Source of the DNA: Hydrogenophaga flava NBRC 102514
Lineage (GTDB): Bacteria > Pseudomonadota > Gammaproteobacteria > Burkholderiales > Burkholderiaceae_C
Reading direction: 5' to 3'
DNA length: 64,000 nucleotides
Assembly (NCBI RefSeq): GCF_001571145.1
Contig: NZ_BCTF01000025.1
Location: 24,561-88,560 of the forward strand
Both the position numbers and the translations under genes were made by a program. Each line of letters begins with the position of its first letter. Position 1 is the stretch's first letter. Positions 26,240 through 35,324 of this stretch are shown here, in pieces. Under the pieces are notes generated by a model, which was not told the origin of the DNA, searched no databases, and saw only the letters and a list, made by a program, of their open reading frames with translations.

Positions 26240-26983
26240 TTAGCTTGGCACAGCGTCAGCAGGCGGCGTGGTGCTCTCTGAGCCCAGCCGAGACTCCAGA
26301 TCGGCCCACGGAATGTCGCAGTAGGTCTCGGACTCAGGCCAGTCTCTGGGGTTGGCCTCAATCTCCAGTGGAGGACCCAGCTCCAACGGTTCACCGGAGA
26401 AGGTCTGGCGAATGACGAAGCCCGTATTGGGTGATCGCACCATGACCAGTTCCGACCTGGGACGAAAACTGCTGGTGAGCGGGTCTTGTTCGTAGATGCC
26501 GAGGTCTTGGCTCTCGGAGTCGAACATGGTGAATACCTTGCCTTCCCCCGTGTGCAGGAAATAGAGCAGCCCTCCGTGCTCGGGTTCTTGGAACCGTTTG
26601 GCCGCCGTGAAGGCATAGCGCTCTTCCCGCACTTTCCCAGCGTCCAGGTCGGCCTGGATGAGTGGGCGATAGTCTTTCCAGGACCTGACCCAGCGCACGC
26701 TGGAGATCGCCGCAAAGATGCCGCACAGCGGAACCACCACGATGACAGCCCAGACCCCGACGGGGCTGGACAACCCGCATTGCACACCGGCAACCTTGTC
26801 AGCCACCCATGCGATGACCGACCAGATCACGACAAAGCAAAGAGATGTCACCGCCCAGAGAACGACCGCGTTTTCGACACCTTGTTTGAACCGCTGAAAA
26901 CTGGTCGGTGCATCGCGAAGCATGTTCGCCAGGCAATCAAGTTCTTCATCGGTGGCCCGGCGCTGTGTGACGAGGGTGGGCAT
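26240..26983 (-). CDS. Hypothetical membrane protein
   Basis: A 247-residue protein. Two hydrophobic helices lie at about residues 38-62 and 75-98. The C-terminal ~150 residues are soluble and acidic and contain no known motif. The ATG at 26983 avoids a long overlap with the upstream gene; the frame is open further upstream. Base composition is lower in GC than the rhamnose operon next door. Confidence 0.65.
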   Translation of the reverse strand: MPTLVTQRRATDEELDCLANMLRDAPTSFQRFKQGVENAVVLWAVTSLCFVVIWSVIAWVADKVAGVQCGLSSPVGVWAVIVVVPLCGIFAAISSVRWVRSWKDYRPLIQADLDAGKVREERYAFTAAKRFQEPEHGGLLYFLHTGEGKVFTMFDSESQDLGIYEQDPLTSSFRPRSELVMVRSPNTGFVIRQTFSGEPLELGPPLEIEANPRDWPESETYCDIPWADLESRLGSESTTPPADAVPS

Positions 26984-27011
26984 GGAGCGTGATTGAGCTA
27001 GAGGCCTTGAT

Positions 27012-27461
27012 TCAGCTCGTCGCTTCGAGGACTGCTTTGTCAGCACCTCCAGTTGCGAGCTGTTCCAGCGACTGGGCGAAAGTGCCAAGCATTTCGTAGG
27101 TGGTGAGCAACTCGACCGCCAAGGATGATTGGCTTTCCTGCCGATCGGTCACATGGACTGGGGTGCTCAGCACCACACGGCAACCGACCCGACCAACCGC
27201 ACCCACAGGGTAGAACGTGAGCCCAACATGCTCCTGTTCCAAACCATCACCGGACTGGCTCCAGAAGCCCCCTTGTAGTCCAAGCGGTGAATCGGCAGGC
27301 AACGGAAATGCAGTACCAAGTCTCTTCGCAAAATCCACGAGTACAGACACGGCGAACCATGCAGACCCATAGCCGGCATAGCCATTGGAGTGGACTTGCG
27401 CGAAGAGCTCGCCCGTACCGTCGATATCAGGTCTGAACTGGAGGTGAAGGGCGTCGGGCAT
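27012..27461 (-). CDS. Hypothetical protein
   Basis: A 149-residue soluble protein beginning MPDALHLQFRPDIDGTGELF. It appears beta-rich with a helical C-terminus (LAVELLTTYEMLGTFAQSLEQLA). No domain recognised. The Gly/Cys-rich codons upstream of 27461 belong to the end of the kinase gene region and are not taken as coding. It lies 17 bases after the rhamnose kinase stop but its lower GC suggests that it is not an old part of that operon. Confidence 0.6.
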   Translation of the reverse strand: MPDALHLQFRPDIDGTGELFAQVHSNGYAGYGSAWFAVSVLVDFAKRLGTAFPLPADSPLGLQGGFWSQSGDGLEQEHVGLTFYPVGAVGRVGCRVVLSTPVHVTDRQESQSSLAVELLTTYEMLGTFAQSLEQLATGGADKAVLEATS

Positions 27462-27478
27462 CTTGGTGCAGCAGCCTA

Positions 27479-28921
27479 TCAGACCGCCACACCCTCCACC
27501 ACCGCCTCCCACGCGGCCCGCGCCGCCTGCAGCCGCGCCACCTCGGCCGCCTCGGGCAGCGGCACCTCGGCGTAACGCGCGCCCTCGCCCGCCGGTTGGT
27601 CCCAGCGTGTGCTGAGCCAGGCGCCGCGCGCCGTGCCTTCCACCTCGTCCACGCTGCGCAGCAGGCGCATCGGCGCGAGCAGTGCGGCGAGCGCGGTGAC
27701 GAAGGCGGGGTTCTCGGCCATGGGGCCTTCGAGCACGACGGTGTGGTCTGGGTCATGTCCATCACCGGGCAGCAGTTCGCGCAGGGTCTGCGCGGTCATG
27801 AGGGCGCAGTACCAGGCGCCGAGCGCGGGGCGCAGGTGCAGCGGCACCTCGCCGGGTCGGTCGCCGATGCGGCGTTCGCCCTGGCGCAGTTCGGCCACGC
27901 GGCCGTGCGCGGCGCCGGGTTGTGCGCTGTCTTCGGGCAGCACCGTCCAGCCCGCGGCTATCACGTCGCGCAGCGCGCGCAGCGTGGCCAGCGAAGGGTC
28001 GGCGCCGTGGCAGAGGTGGGCGAACTCGCGCCCGCCCATGAAGCGCGCGGTGGGCACCGGTCTGCCCTCGACCGACTGGTTGAACAGCTGGTCGCGCAGC
28101 GGGTCGAGCGCGAGCGCGTCGGTGGGCACGCCGGGTGCCATGACCACGGTCCAGGTGCCGGTGGAGACGACGCTGGCGCCGGGCAGCGCGTGCAGGTGGC
28201 GGGCGAGGCAGGCGTTGCTGTCGTGCAGGCCGACGTGCACGCGGCAGTCGGGCGCGAGGCCGAGGCGCGCAGCGAGTTCGGGGCGCAGCGGTCCGATCAC
28301 TTCGTGCGCCAGCCGCAGCGGCGCGAAGCGGTCGGTCAGGCCCTGGCGCACGGCCCAGGGCGCGAAGGCGTTGCGCGCGGGTTGCCAGAGGTGGGTGTGG
28401 CAGCCCAGGGACGTGGCCTCGCTCGCGGCCACGCCCGTGAGCCACCAGGCCCAGTACTGCGGGTACGGCAGCCAGTGGCGCACGCGCGCCCAAGCCTCGG
28501 GCCGGTGTTGCTGCAGCCAGTAGAGCTGCAGGCCGGCGTTCAGGCCCAGCGGCAGCAGCGGCGAGCCGGTAATGTCGAAACCGTCGAGCAGCGCGGTGTA
28601 GCGCTCGCGCCAGGGGCCGTAGCCGTCCCACTCGTAGTCCATCGGCGGCAGCGCCAGGCCGTGGTCGCCGATGGCGCAGAAGGCGGCGCCGTGGGTGGTG
28701 ATGCCGATGCGGCCGATCTGCCGGCGCTCGGGCAGTGTGGGCATGGCGTCCAGCAGCCAGGCCTGCAGCGCCTCGGTGCCGAGCGCGGTGTAGCCATCGG
28801 CCTCGACCGAGGCGTTGGCCTGCACGCGGCGGGTCAGCACGTCGCCCTCGGCGTTGAACAGCACCAGCTTGGCGTTGCTCTTGCCGATGTCCAGCACGAG
28901 GGTGTGGGCGTCGCGGTCCAT
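27479..28921 (-). CDS. FGGY-family carbohydrate kinase of the L-rhamnose operon (RhaK-like)
   Basis: A 480-residue FGGY kinase expected to phosphorylate L-rhamnulose before aldol cleavage. The N-terminal phosphate loop is LDIGKSNAKLVLF, and the catalytic aspartate sits in GLHDSNACLARHL near residue 240. It is the last catabolic gene of the rhamnose operon, two bases after the mutarotase stop. In overall form it matches the rhizobial-type RhaK rather than the shorter-known E. coli RhaB; substrate assignment comes mainly from the operon. Confidence 0.85.
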   Translation of the reverse strand: MDRDAHTLVLDIGKSNAKLVLFNAEGDVLTRRVQANASVEADGYTALGTEALQAWLLDAMPTLPERRQIGRIGITTHGAAFCAIGDHGLALPPMDYEWDGYGPWRERYTALLDGFDITGSPLLPLGLNAGLQLYWLQQHRPEAWARVRHWLPYPQYWAWWLTGVAASEATSLGCHTHLWQPARNAFAPWAVRQGLTDRFAPLRLAHEVIGPLRPELAARLGLAPDCRVHVGLHDSNACLARHLHALPGASVVSTGTWTVVMAPGVPTDALALDPLRDQLFNQSVEGRPVPTARFMGGREFAHLCHGADPSLATLRALRDVIAAGWTVLPEDSAQPGAAHGRVAELRQGERRIGDRPGEVPLHLRPALGAWYCALMTAQTLRELLPGDGHDPDHTVVLEGPMAENPAFVTALAALLAPMRLLRSVDEVEGTARGAWLSTRWDQPAGEGARYAEVPLPEAAEVARLQAARAAWEAVVEGVAV

Positions 28922-28923
28922 GG

Positions 28924-29274
28924 TCAATTCATATGAAAGAGACACGGCAGGTCTTCGGCCACCGGCGAGCCGTCGGGATTGCTGCGCATGATGTCCTTCA
29001 TGTGCTGCCACCAGCGCTGCATCACCGGGTGCTGCGGCAGGCTGGCCATGGTGTGGCCGGGGCGGCGGCGCAGCACGGCGAACAGCACATGGTGCTCGGC
29101 GTCGAGGTAGATGCTGTAGTCCTCGACGCCGCTGTCTTTCAGCAGGGCCACCAGCTCGGGCCAGATGGCGTCGTGGCGGCGGCGGTATTCGTCGACACAG
29201 CCGGGGTTGAGGAACATGCGGAAGGCGTGTTTCTCGGTCGCGTGTGGGTTAACAGTGGTGGCATTCGTGCTCAT
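28924..29274 (-). CDS. rhaM: L-rhamnose mutarotase
   Basis: A 116-residue mutarotase that interconverts alpha and beta L-rhamnose. Family features are [36 protein letters not shown] and the end WQHMKDIM ... CLFHMN. The His and Trp-rich C-terminus is typical. The ATG overlaps the permease stop by four bases. The name rhaU is used for the same gene in rhizobia. Confidence 0.93.
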   Translation of the reverse strand: MSTNATTVNPHATEKHAFRMFLNPGCVDEYRRRHDAIWPELVALLKDSGVEDYSIYLDAEHHVLFAVLRRRPGHTMASLPQHPVMQRWWQHMKDIMRSNPDGSPVAEDLPCLFHMN

Positions 29275-30266
29275 GAGAAGCTCCCCCGCACCGGTGCGGC
29301 CGGGCGGACGCGCGCCATGAAGCGGCGCAGGTAGAGCGGCAGCACCATGGCCACGATCAGCAGGCCGCCGACCACCATGGAGACCACGATGCCGGTGACG
29401 TTGAGCATGCCCATGGCGAAGGTGAAGCTGCCGAGCAGCACGGCGGCCAGCATCGTGCCGACCACGCTGCCCTTGCCGCCCAGGATGGAGACGCCGCCGA
29501 GGATGACGATGGTCACCGCGTCCAGCTCCCAGCCCATGGCGAGGTTGGGCCGGGTGCTGCCGATGCGGCCGGTGAGCAGCACGGCGGCCAGCGCGGCCAT
29601 GACACCGGCGAAGACGAACAGTCCCATGCGGTAGCGGTCGACCGCGATGCCGGAGAAGCGCGCGGCGGTGGCGTTGGCGCCGATGGCGTAGATGCGGCGG
29701 CCGTGCACCGTGGCGTGCAGGAACAGACCGACCAGCAGCGCCGCGACCAGCATCACCGCGAACTCGATGGGCACGATGAGCCAGGGCAGGTCCAGCAGGT
29801 CGCCCAGATAGCCGTTGCCCCAGGTGACCAGGGTCTCGGGGTAGCCGGTGATGGCCTGGTCGCCCAGCACCACCTGCGCCAGCCCGCGGTAGAGCGAGAG
29901 CGTGCCGATGGTGACGACGATGGAGGGTAGCTTCCAGCGCGTGACCAGCCAGCCGTTGAGCGCGCCGCAGGCCGCGCCGGTGGCGAGCGCCGCGAGCACC
30001 ATGGTGGCGGTGCCAGCACCGGCCTTCATGGCAAAGCCCATGGCCATGGACGCCAGTGCCATGGTGGCGGCGATCGACAGGTCGATCTCGCCGCCGATCA
30101 CCAGCAGCGCCATGGCCAGCGCGATCAGCGCCTTCTCGGAAAAGTTGTAGGTGCTGTCGGCCAGCGCGTAGGGCGTGAAGAAGCCGTCGATGCCCAGGCC
30201 GAAGCCCAGGTAGACCAGCACGATCAGCGCAATGAGGATGCGTTCCCAGGTGTCCAGCGCCTTCAT
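29271..30266 (-). CDS. rhaQ: Rhamnose ABC transporter permease 2
   Basis: A 331-residue permease of the ribose/rhamnose (BPD_transp_2) family with about ten membrane helices. Typical segments are [46 protein letters not shown] and [21 protein letters not shown]. It pairs with the preceding permease to form the inner-membrane channel. Start and stop overlap both neighbours by four bases, so stoichiometric coupled translation is likely. Which of the two permeases is called rhaP or rhaQ is a convention, taken from gene order. Confidence 0.88.
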   Translation of the reverse strand: MKALDTWERILIALIVLVYLGFGLGIDGFFTPYALADSTYNFSEKALIALAMALLVIGGEIDLSIAATMALASMAMGFAMKAGAGTATMVLAALATGAACGALNGWLVTRWKLPSIVVTIGTLSLYRGLAQVVLGDQAITGYPETLVTWGNGYLGDLLDLPWLIVPIEFAVMLVAALLVGLFLHATVHGRRIYAIGANATAARFSGIAVDRYRMGLFVFAGVMAALAAVLLTGRIGSTRPNLAMGWELDAVTIVILGGVSILGGKGSVVGTMLAAVLLGSFTFAMGMLNVTGIVVSMVVGGLLIVAMVLPLYLRRFMARVRPAAPVRGSFS

Positions 30267-31276
30267 GCGGCCGCTCCTTGTGCCTTGTGGAGGCTCTTGT
30301 CGAGAATCTGGCGGCCCTGCGTGCGGTCGGCGCGGGCGTTGAGCACGACCGAGACCAGGATGACCGCACCCGCGATGGCCTGCTGCCAGAAGGGCGAGAC
30401 CTGGATCACCGGCAGCGCGCCGTTGACCACGCCGATGAACAGCACGCCCAGCAGCGCGCCGGCGATGGTGCCGACACCGCCGCCGATGCTGACGCCGCCG
30501 ATCACGCAGGCGGCGATCACGGTCAGCTCGTAGCCCGAGGCGAGTTCGGTGAAGGCGATGGAATAGCGCCCCACCCACAGCAGGCCCGCGAGGCCGGCCA
30601 GCAGGCCCGAGAGCGTGTAGGCCATGACCAGGCGCTGGCGAACCGGAATGCCGGCGTACAGCGCGGCGTGCGGGTTGCCGCCGTAGGCATAGAGCTCGCG
30701 CCCTTCGCGGCGCCAGCGCAGCAGCCAGGCGGTGGCCAGCGCGACGGCGAAGGCGAACCAGATCAGCGCGGGCAGGCCCAGCCACTCCTCGCGCGGCAGC
30801 CCCTTGATGAGCGGGTGGATCTCGTGGTCGGAAATCCAGGCGCCGCCGCTGGCCACGAAGATGGCGCCGCGGTAGGCCGAGAGCGTGCCCAGCGTGACCA
30901 CGATGGGTGGCAGCGAGAACCGCATGATCAGCCAGCCATTGACCGCGCCCAGCAGCGCACCGATGGCGCAGGCCATGAGCAGCAGCACCGCCAGCGGGAT
31001 GCCGGGCCAGGCGCGCGCGGCGAGCGCGCAGAGCATGCCGGTGAGCGCCAGGTTGGAGGCCACCGAGAGGTCGACGCCGCGCGTGAGCAGCACCAGCATC
31101 TGGCCCATCACCAGGATGACGAGGATGGCCGAGTCGTTGCCGATGTCCAGCGCGTTGCGCGCGCTCAGGAACACCGGGGCGCGCCAGCCCACGGCCAGCA
31201 CGATGAGGGCGATGATGGCCGCGAGCAGCCACTCGCGGCGGCGGGCGTGCCAGTGGTGTGAAAGTGCCGTGCTCAT
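30263..31276 (-). CDS. rhaP: Rhamnose ABC transporter permease 1
   Basis: A 337-residue permease of the same family as its neighbour, with about ten helices. Visible blocks are [43 protein letters not shown] and [21 protein letters not shown]. It is encoded between the ATPase and the second permease with ATGA overlaps at both ends. It acts in the inner membrane with RhaQ, the ATPase and the periplasmic binding protein. Confidence 0.88.
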   Translation of the reverse strand: MSTALSHHWHARRREWLLAAIIALIVLAVGWRAPVFLSARNALDIGNDSAILVILVMGQMLVLLTRGVDLSVASNLALTGMLCALAARAWPGIPLAVLLLMACAIGALLGAVNGWLIMRFSLPPIVVTLGTLSAYRGAIFVASGGAWISDHEIHPLIKGLPREEWLGLPALIWFAFAVALATAWLLRWRREGRELYAYGGNPHAALYAGIPVRQRLVMAYTLSGLLAGLAGLLWVGRYSIAFTELASGYELTVIAACVIGGVSIGGGVGTIAGALLGVLFIGVVNGALPVIQVSPFWQQAIAGAVILVSVVLNARADRTQGRQILDKSLHKAQGAAA

Positions 31277-32859
31277 GCGGCCAGCTCCTGCGGTTCGGCG
31301 TGGATCGATGCGTCGTACGCGACACCCGAGGCGATGCCCGACGCGGCGGACACGATGGTCTCGGCGTCGGCCTCGCCCTGTTCAAACGTGGCGACCATGC
31401 GGCCACGCCGCATGACCACGGTGCGGTGCGCCAGGTGCATCACCTCGGGCAGTTCGCTGGAGACCAGGATCACCGCCAGGCCCTGCGCCACCATCTCGGC
31501 GATCAGCTGGTAGACCGCCTGCTTGGCGCCCACGTCGATGCCCTTGGTGGGCTCGTCGAGGATCACGATGCGCGGGTTCAGGCCCAGCCACTTGGCGATC
31601 ACCACCTTCTGCTGGTTGCCGCCCGACAGGCCCGAGAGCGGCGTGTCGTGGCCGGCGGTCTTGATGCGCAGGCGGCCGATCATGCTGTCGGTCAGCGCGG
31701 CCTCGCGCGCGGCCGAGAGCCAGGGCCCGCGCGAAAGCGGCTCGGCCTGCGTCACCGGGCCGGCCAGGCCGGCGAGCGTGATGTTGTGGCGTACGGAAAA
31801 GTCCAGGATGCCGCCCTGGCGCTGGCGCTCCTCGGGCACGTAGGCCAGGCCGGCAGAGATCGCGTCGGCCGGCTCGCGCACCTTCAGCGTCTTGCCACCG
31901 ACACGGATCTCGCCGCGCGCCTGCGGGTTCAGGTCCATGAGGGCGAGCATGGCTTCGCTGCGGCCCGCGCCGACCAGGCCGTAGAAACCCAGGATCTCGC
32001 CGGCGCGCAGCGAGAAGTTCAGGCCGTCGAACTCGGTCGGGTGTGAGAGGTTCTGCACCTCCAGCACGACCGCGCCCGCTTGCCTCGGGATGTGGGGGTA
32101 GATCTTCTCGATCTCGCGGCCCGCCATCAGGCGGACCAGCTCGTTTTCTTGCGCATCGGCGATGCGGCCGTGGCCCACCGAGGCACCGTCGCGCAGCAGC
32201 ACGTAGCGGTCGGCGACGGCGAAGATTTCGTCGAACTTGTGGGTGATGAACAGCACGGCCACGCCCTGCTGCTTCAGGCCCCGCACCAGGCCGTAGAAGT
32301 CGCGGATCTCGGCCTGCGAGAGCGCGGCCGTGGGCTCGTCGAGGATCACCACCTTGGCCTGTTGCGAGAGCGCGCGGGCAATCTCGATCAGGTGGCGCTG
32401 CGCCAGGCTCAGCTGCTTGACCGGCGTGGTGGCGGCGAAGCCAGCGCCGACCTGGTCGAGCACGGCCTGCGCTTCGGTGTTCATGCGCGCCCAGTCGATC
32501 ACCGACAGCGGGCCGAGGCGGCGCATGGGCTGGCGGCCGATGAAGATGTTCTCGGCCGCGGACAGCTCTTCGAACATCACGGTTTCCTGGTGCACCGCCA
32601 CGATGCCGGCCGCCTGCGCGTCCTGCGCGCGGGCAAAGCGCACCGGCTGGCCGCCCAGCAGGATCTGCCCGTCGTCGGGCTGGTACACGCCGGTCAGGGT
32701 CTTGACCAGCGTGGACTTGCCGGCACCGTTTTCACCGATGAGGGCGAGCACCTCGCCCGGCACCAGATCGAGGTCCACGCCCCGCAGGGCGTGGGTCGGA
32801 CCGAAGCGTTTGTGGATGCCTTGCAGCCGGAGCCAGGCGGAGGGGTTCTCAGAGGTCAT
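31273..32859 (-). CDS. rhaT: Rhamnose ABC transporter ATP-binding protein (two ATPase domains)
   Basis: A 528-residue protein with two tandem ABC domains, as usual for monosaccharide importers (RbsA/MglA type). The first has Walker A GENGAGKST near residue 40, a signature KQLSLAQRHLIEIARAL and Walker B VVILDEPTAAL. The second has a degenerate Walker A (GLVGAGRSE), signature LSGGNQQKVVIAKWL and Walker B IVILDEPTKGID. The degenerate second P-loop is common in this subfamily. The ATG at 32859 is chosen over one five codons upstream. Confidence 0.92.
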   Translation of the reverse strand: MTSENPSAWLRLQGIHKRFGPTHALRGVDLDLVPGEVLALIGENGAGKSTLVKTLTGVYQPDDGQILLGGQPVRFARAQDAQAAGIVAVHQETVMFEELSAAENIFIGRQPMRRLGPLSVIDWARMNTEAQAVLDQVGAGFAATTPVKQLSLAQRHLIEIARALSQQAKVVILDEPTAALSQAEIRDFYGLVRGLKQQGVAVLFITHKFDEIFAVADRYVLLRDGASVGHGRIADAQENELVRLMAGREIEKIYPHIPRQAGAVVLEVQNLSHPTEFDGLNFSLRAGEILGFYGLVGAGRSEAMLALMDLNPQARGEIRVGGKTLKVREPADAISAGLAYVPEERQRQGGILDFSVRHNITLAGLAGPVTQAEPLSRGPWLSAAREAALTDSMIGRLRIKTAGHDTPLSGLSGGNQQKVVIAKWLGLNPRIVILDEPTKGIDVGAKQAVYQLIAEMVAQGLAVILVSSELPEVMHLAHRTVVMRRGRMVATFEQGEADAETIVSAASGIASGVAYDASIHAEPQELAA

Positions 32860-32894
32860 GGCCACCAGTCGCACGGTGCAAGGCTTTCAGGCGA

Positions 32895-33884
32895 TCAGAA
32901 GATCTTTGCAAACTTCTCGACGTTGGTCGCGTCGTAGGTGAAAGGCTCGGCCATCGCGGCTTCGCCGTTCTCGTCCAGCGTGGCCTTGCCGACGCGGCCC
33001 AGCGAAATCACCTCGCCCTTGGCACCCTTGGCCGTGCCCTTCATGAACGCGTGCACAGCGTAGACCGAGGAGTAGCCCAGGTCGATGGGGTTCCAGATCG
33101 CGAAGGACTTGACCGCGCCGCTCTTGACGTGGCCGGCCATTTCCGAAGGCAGGCCCAGGCCGGTCACGTAGATCTGACCGACCTTCTTCTCGTCCTGCAC
33201 GGCCTTGGCGGCGGCGGCGATGCCCACGGTCGTCGGCGCGACGATGGCCTTGAGGTTGGGGTAGCTCTTGAACAGGCCCTGCGCTTCGCGGTAGCTCTTG
33301 TCGGTCTGGTCGTCGCCGTAGACCACGCTGACCAGCTTCAGGCCAGCGTATTCGGGCTTGGCCAGCACCTTCTTCATCTCGCCGATCCAGATGTTCTGGT
33401 TGGTGGCCTGCGCGGTGGCCGAGAGCACGGCGATCTCGCCGGTCTTGCCCACCACCTGCTCGCTCATCTTGGCCAGCTTCTCGCCGATCAGCGCGTTGTT
33501 CGACGGGTTCAGCTGCATCAGGCGGCCTTCCTTCTTCACGCCAGAGTCGAAGGAGATGACCTTGATGCCACGCTGCATCGCCTTCTTCAGCGAGGGCACG
33601 AGCGCGTCGGGGTCGTTGGCGGAGATGACGATGGCCTTGACGTTCTGGGCGATCAGCGAGTTGACGATCTCGATCTGGCCTTCGGCGGTCGCCTTGGCGG
33701 GGCCGGTGTAGATGATCTCGACGTCCTTGAGCTCCTTGGCGGCTTCGAGCGCGCCCTGGTGGGCGGCGTCAAAGAAGCCGTTGCCCAGGCTCTTGACCAC
33801 CAGCGCGATCTTGTCGGCGGCAAAGGCGGGTTGGGCCAGGGCGAGCGCCAGGGCGGCGGCGATCGGTGCGAAGCGGGATTTCAT
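32895..33884 (-). CDS. rhaS: Rhamnose ABC transporter substrate-binding protein
   Basis: A 329-residue periplasmic sugar-binding protein. The signal peptide MKSRFAPIAAALALALAQPAFA ends before ADK (cited in parts to residue 22). The mature part is a type-1 periplasmic-binding fold (KIALVVKSLGNGFFDAAHQG, IVISANDPDALVP, VISFDSGVKKEGR). GGAGA precedes the ATG. It is preceded by the isomerase gene after a 127-base gap, the longest in the operon, which might hold an internal promoter or processing site to raise its level. Confidence 0.9.
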   Translation of the reverse strand: MKSRFAPIAAALALALAQPAFAADKIALVVKSLGNGFFDAAHQGALEAAKELKDVEIIYTGPAKATAEGQIEIVNSLIAQNVKAIVISANDPDALVPSLKKAMQRGIKVISFDSGVKKEGRLMQLNPSNNALIGEKLAKMSEQVVGKTGEIAVLSATAQATNQNIWIGEMKKVLAKPEYAGLKLVSVVYGDDQTDKSYREAQGLFKSYPNLKAIVAPTTVGIAAAAKAVQDEKKVGQIYVTGLGLPSEMAGHVKSGAVKSFAIWNPIDLGYSSVYAVHAFMKGTAKGAKGEVISLGRVGKATLDENGEAAMAEPFTYDATNVEKFAKIF

Positions 33885-34011
33885 GTTGATGTCTCCAGAA
33901 GTTGTCGTCGCGGTGGTGATGATCGACCCGGGTGGGTCAAGGTCCTGTCGCTGGCGCGGTGCCCGCGATCGGGATGGGGCCGGCGCTGCCCCGCAGCGCC
34001 GGGTGTTCGGT

Positions 34012-35298
34012 TCAGACGATGCCGCCGCCACCACCGGCCGCGGCCGGGCGTTCGCCGGCGACACGCTGGCGGTAGCCGCTGGCGCGGTAGGCGGCCACCG
34101 GGTCGATGGCGCCGCCCGCGTCCAGCCGCACCTGCTGCAGCAGCGGGGTCACGTCGGTCTGGAAGGCCTGCTTGAGCAGGTGCGTGGCGGTGAGCGCATC
34201 GTTGGCCTGCTGCGCAGCGTCGAGCGCGGCGCGGTCCACAAGCAGGGCCTGCGCGTAGCTGCGCTGCACCTGGATCGCGCTGGTCATCAGGCTCTCGATC
34301 GGGTCGGTGACGTTGTGGCTCTGGTCCAGCATGTAGGCCGGATCGAACGCCACACCTTCGTGTGCCGCGGCCACCAGCTCGTTGAACACCAGGAACAGGC
34401 GGTAGGGGCTGACGCTGCCGGCGTCGAGGTCGTCGTCGCCGTACTTGCTGTCGTTGAAGTGGAAGCCCGCAAGCTTGCCGGCGGCGATCAGGCGCGCCAC
34501 GATCAGCTCGATGTTCACATTGGGCGCGTGGTGGCCGAGGTCCACCAGGCACTGCGCTTTCGGGCCGAGAGCCTGCGCGGCCAGGAAGCTGGAGCCCCAG
34601 TCCTGGATCACGGTGGCGTAGAAGGCCGGCTCGCAGATCTTGTGCTCGAGCATCATGCGCCAGCCGTCCGGCAGCGCGGCGTAGATCTGCTGCGCGCTCT
34701 CCAGGTAGCGGTCGAAGGCGCGGCGGAAGTGCTGCTGGCCGGGGAAGTTGCTGCCGTCACCGACCCAGACCGTCAGCGCCTTCGAGCCCAGCGCTTTCCC
34801 GATCTCGATGCATTCCAGGTTGTGCGCCACGGCCTGCGCGCGGGTGGCGGCGTCGGTGTGCGTGAGACTGCCGAACTTGTAGCTGTGGGCCTGGCCAGGC
34901 TGGTCGCTGAAGGTGTTGGAGTTCATCGCGTCGAAAGCGAGGCCGGCCGAGGCCGCGGCCTGGCGCAGCTCGCTCCAATCGCTGCACTTGTCCCATGGGA
35001 TGTGCAGGCTGACCGTGGGCGTGGCGCGCGCCAGCTGCTGGATCACGCCGCAGTCCTGCAGCTTGTCGAACACGTGGCGCGGCTCGCCCTGGCCGGGGAA
35101 ACGCGCGAAGCGCGTGCCGCCCGTGCCCACGCCCCAGCTGGGGATGGCGACACCGAAGGCCGCGACCTGCTGGCGCACGGCGTCGATGTCGATGTGGCGG
35201 CGCGCAAGCTGCTCGCCCAGGTGCTCGTAGTCGCTCTGCACATGGCGCAGCTGGGGTTCGTTGTGCGACGCGATGGCGTCGGCGGCGATCAGGTTCAT
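34012..35298 (-). CDS. rhaI: L-rhamnose isomerase (Pseudomonas stutzeri type)
   Basis: A 428-residue TIM-barrel isomerase that converts L-rhamnose to L-rhamnulose. It closely resembles the Pseudomonas stutzeri L-rhamnose isomerase in length and motifs: VPSWGVGTGGTRFARF-like start (here IPSWGVGTGGTRFARF), AMNSNTFSDQPGQAHSYKFG, and the metal ligands in MLEHKICEP, LVDLGHHAPN and FHFNDSKYGDDDLD. The C-terminus ends in a run of glycines. That type also acts on D-allose. The gene is 26 bases after the aldolase/dehydrogenase stop. Confidence 0.94.
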   Translation of the reverse strand: MNLIAADAIASHNEPQLRHVQSDYEHLGEQLARRHIDIDAVRQQVAAFGVAIPSWGVGTGGTRFARFPGQGEPRHVFDKLQDCGVIQQLARATPTVSLHIPWDKCSDWSELRQAAASAGLAFDAMNSNTFSDQPGQAHSYKFGSLTHTDAATRAQAVAHNLECIEIGKALGSKALTVWVGDGSNFPGQQHFRRAFDRYLESAQQIYAALPDGWRMMLEHKICEPAFYATVIQDWGSSFLAAQALGPKAQCLVDLGHHAPNVNIELIVARLIAAGKLAGFHFNDSKYGDDDLDAGSVSPYRLFLVFNELVAAAHEGVAFDPAYMLDQSHNVTDPIESLMTSAIQVQRSYAQALLVDRAALDAAQQANDALTATHLLKQAFQTDVTPLLQQVRLDAGGAIDPVAAYRASGYRQRVAGERPAAAGGGGGIV

Positions 35299-35324
35299 GG
35301 AGGTCTCCGGTGTCGCGGCGCGGG

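Noticed and set aside
29275..30369. Extension of the mutarotase frame upstream to give a 481-residue protein
   Set aside because: The upstream part is an out-of-frame shadow of the permease gene; only the last 116 codons match a mutarotase, with a proper ATG overlap.
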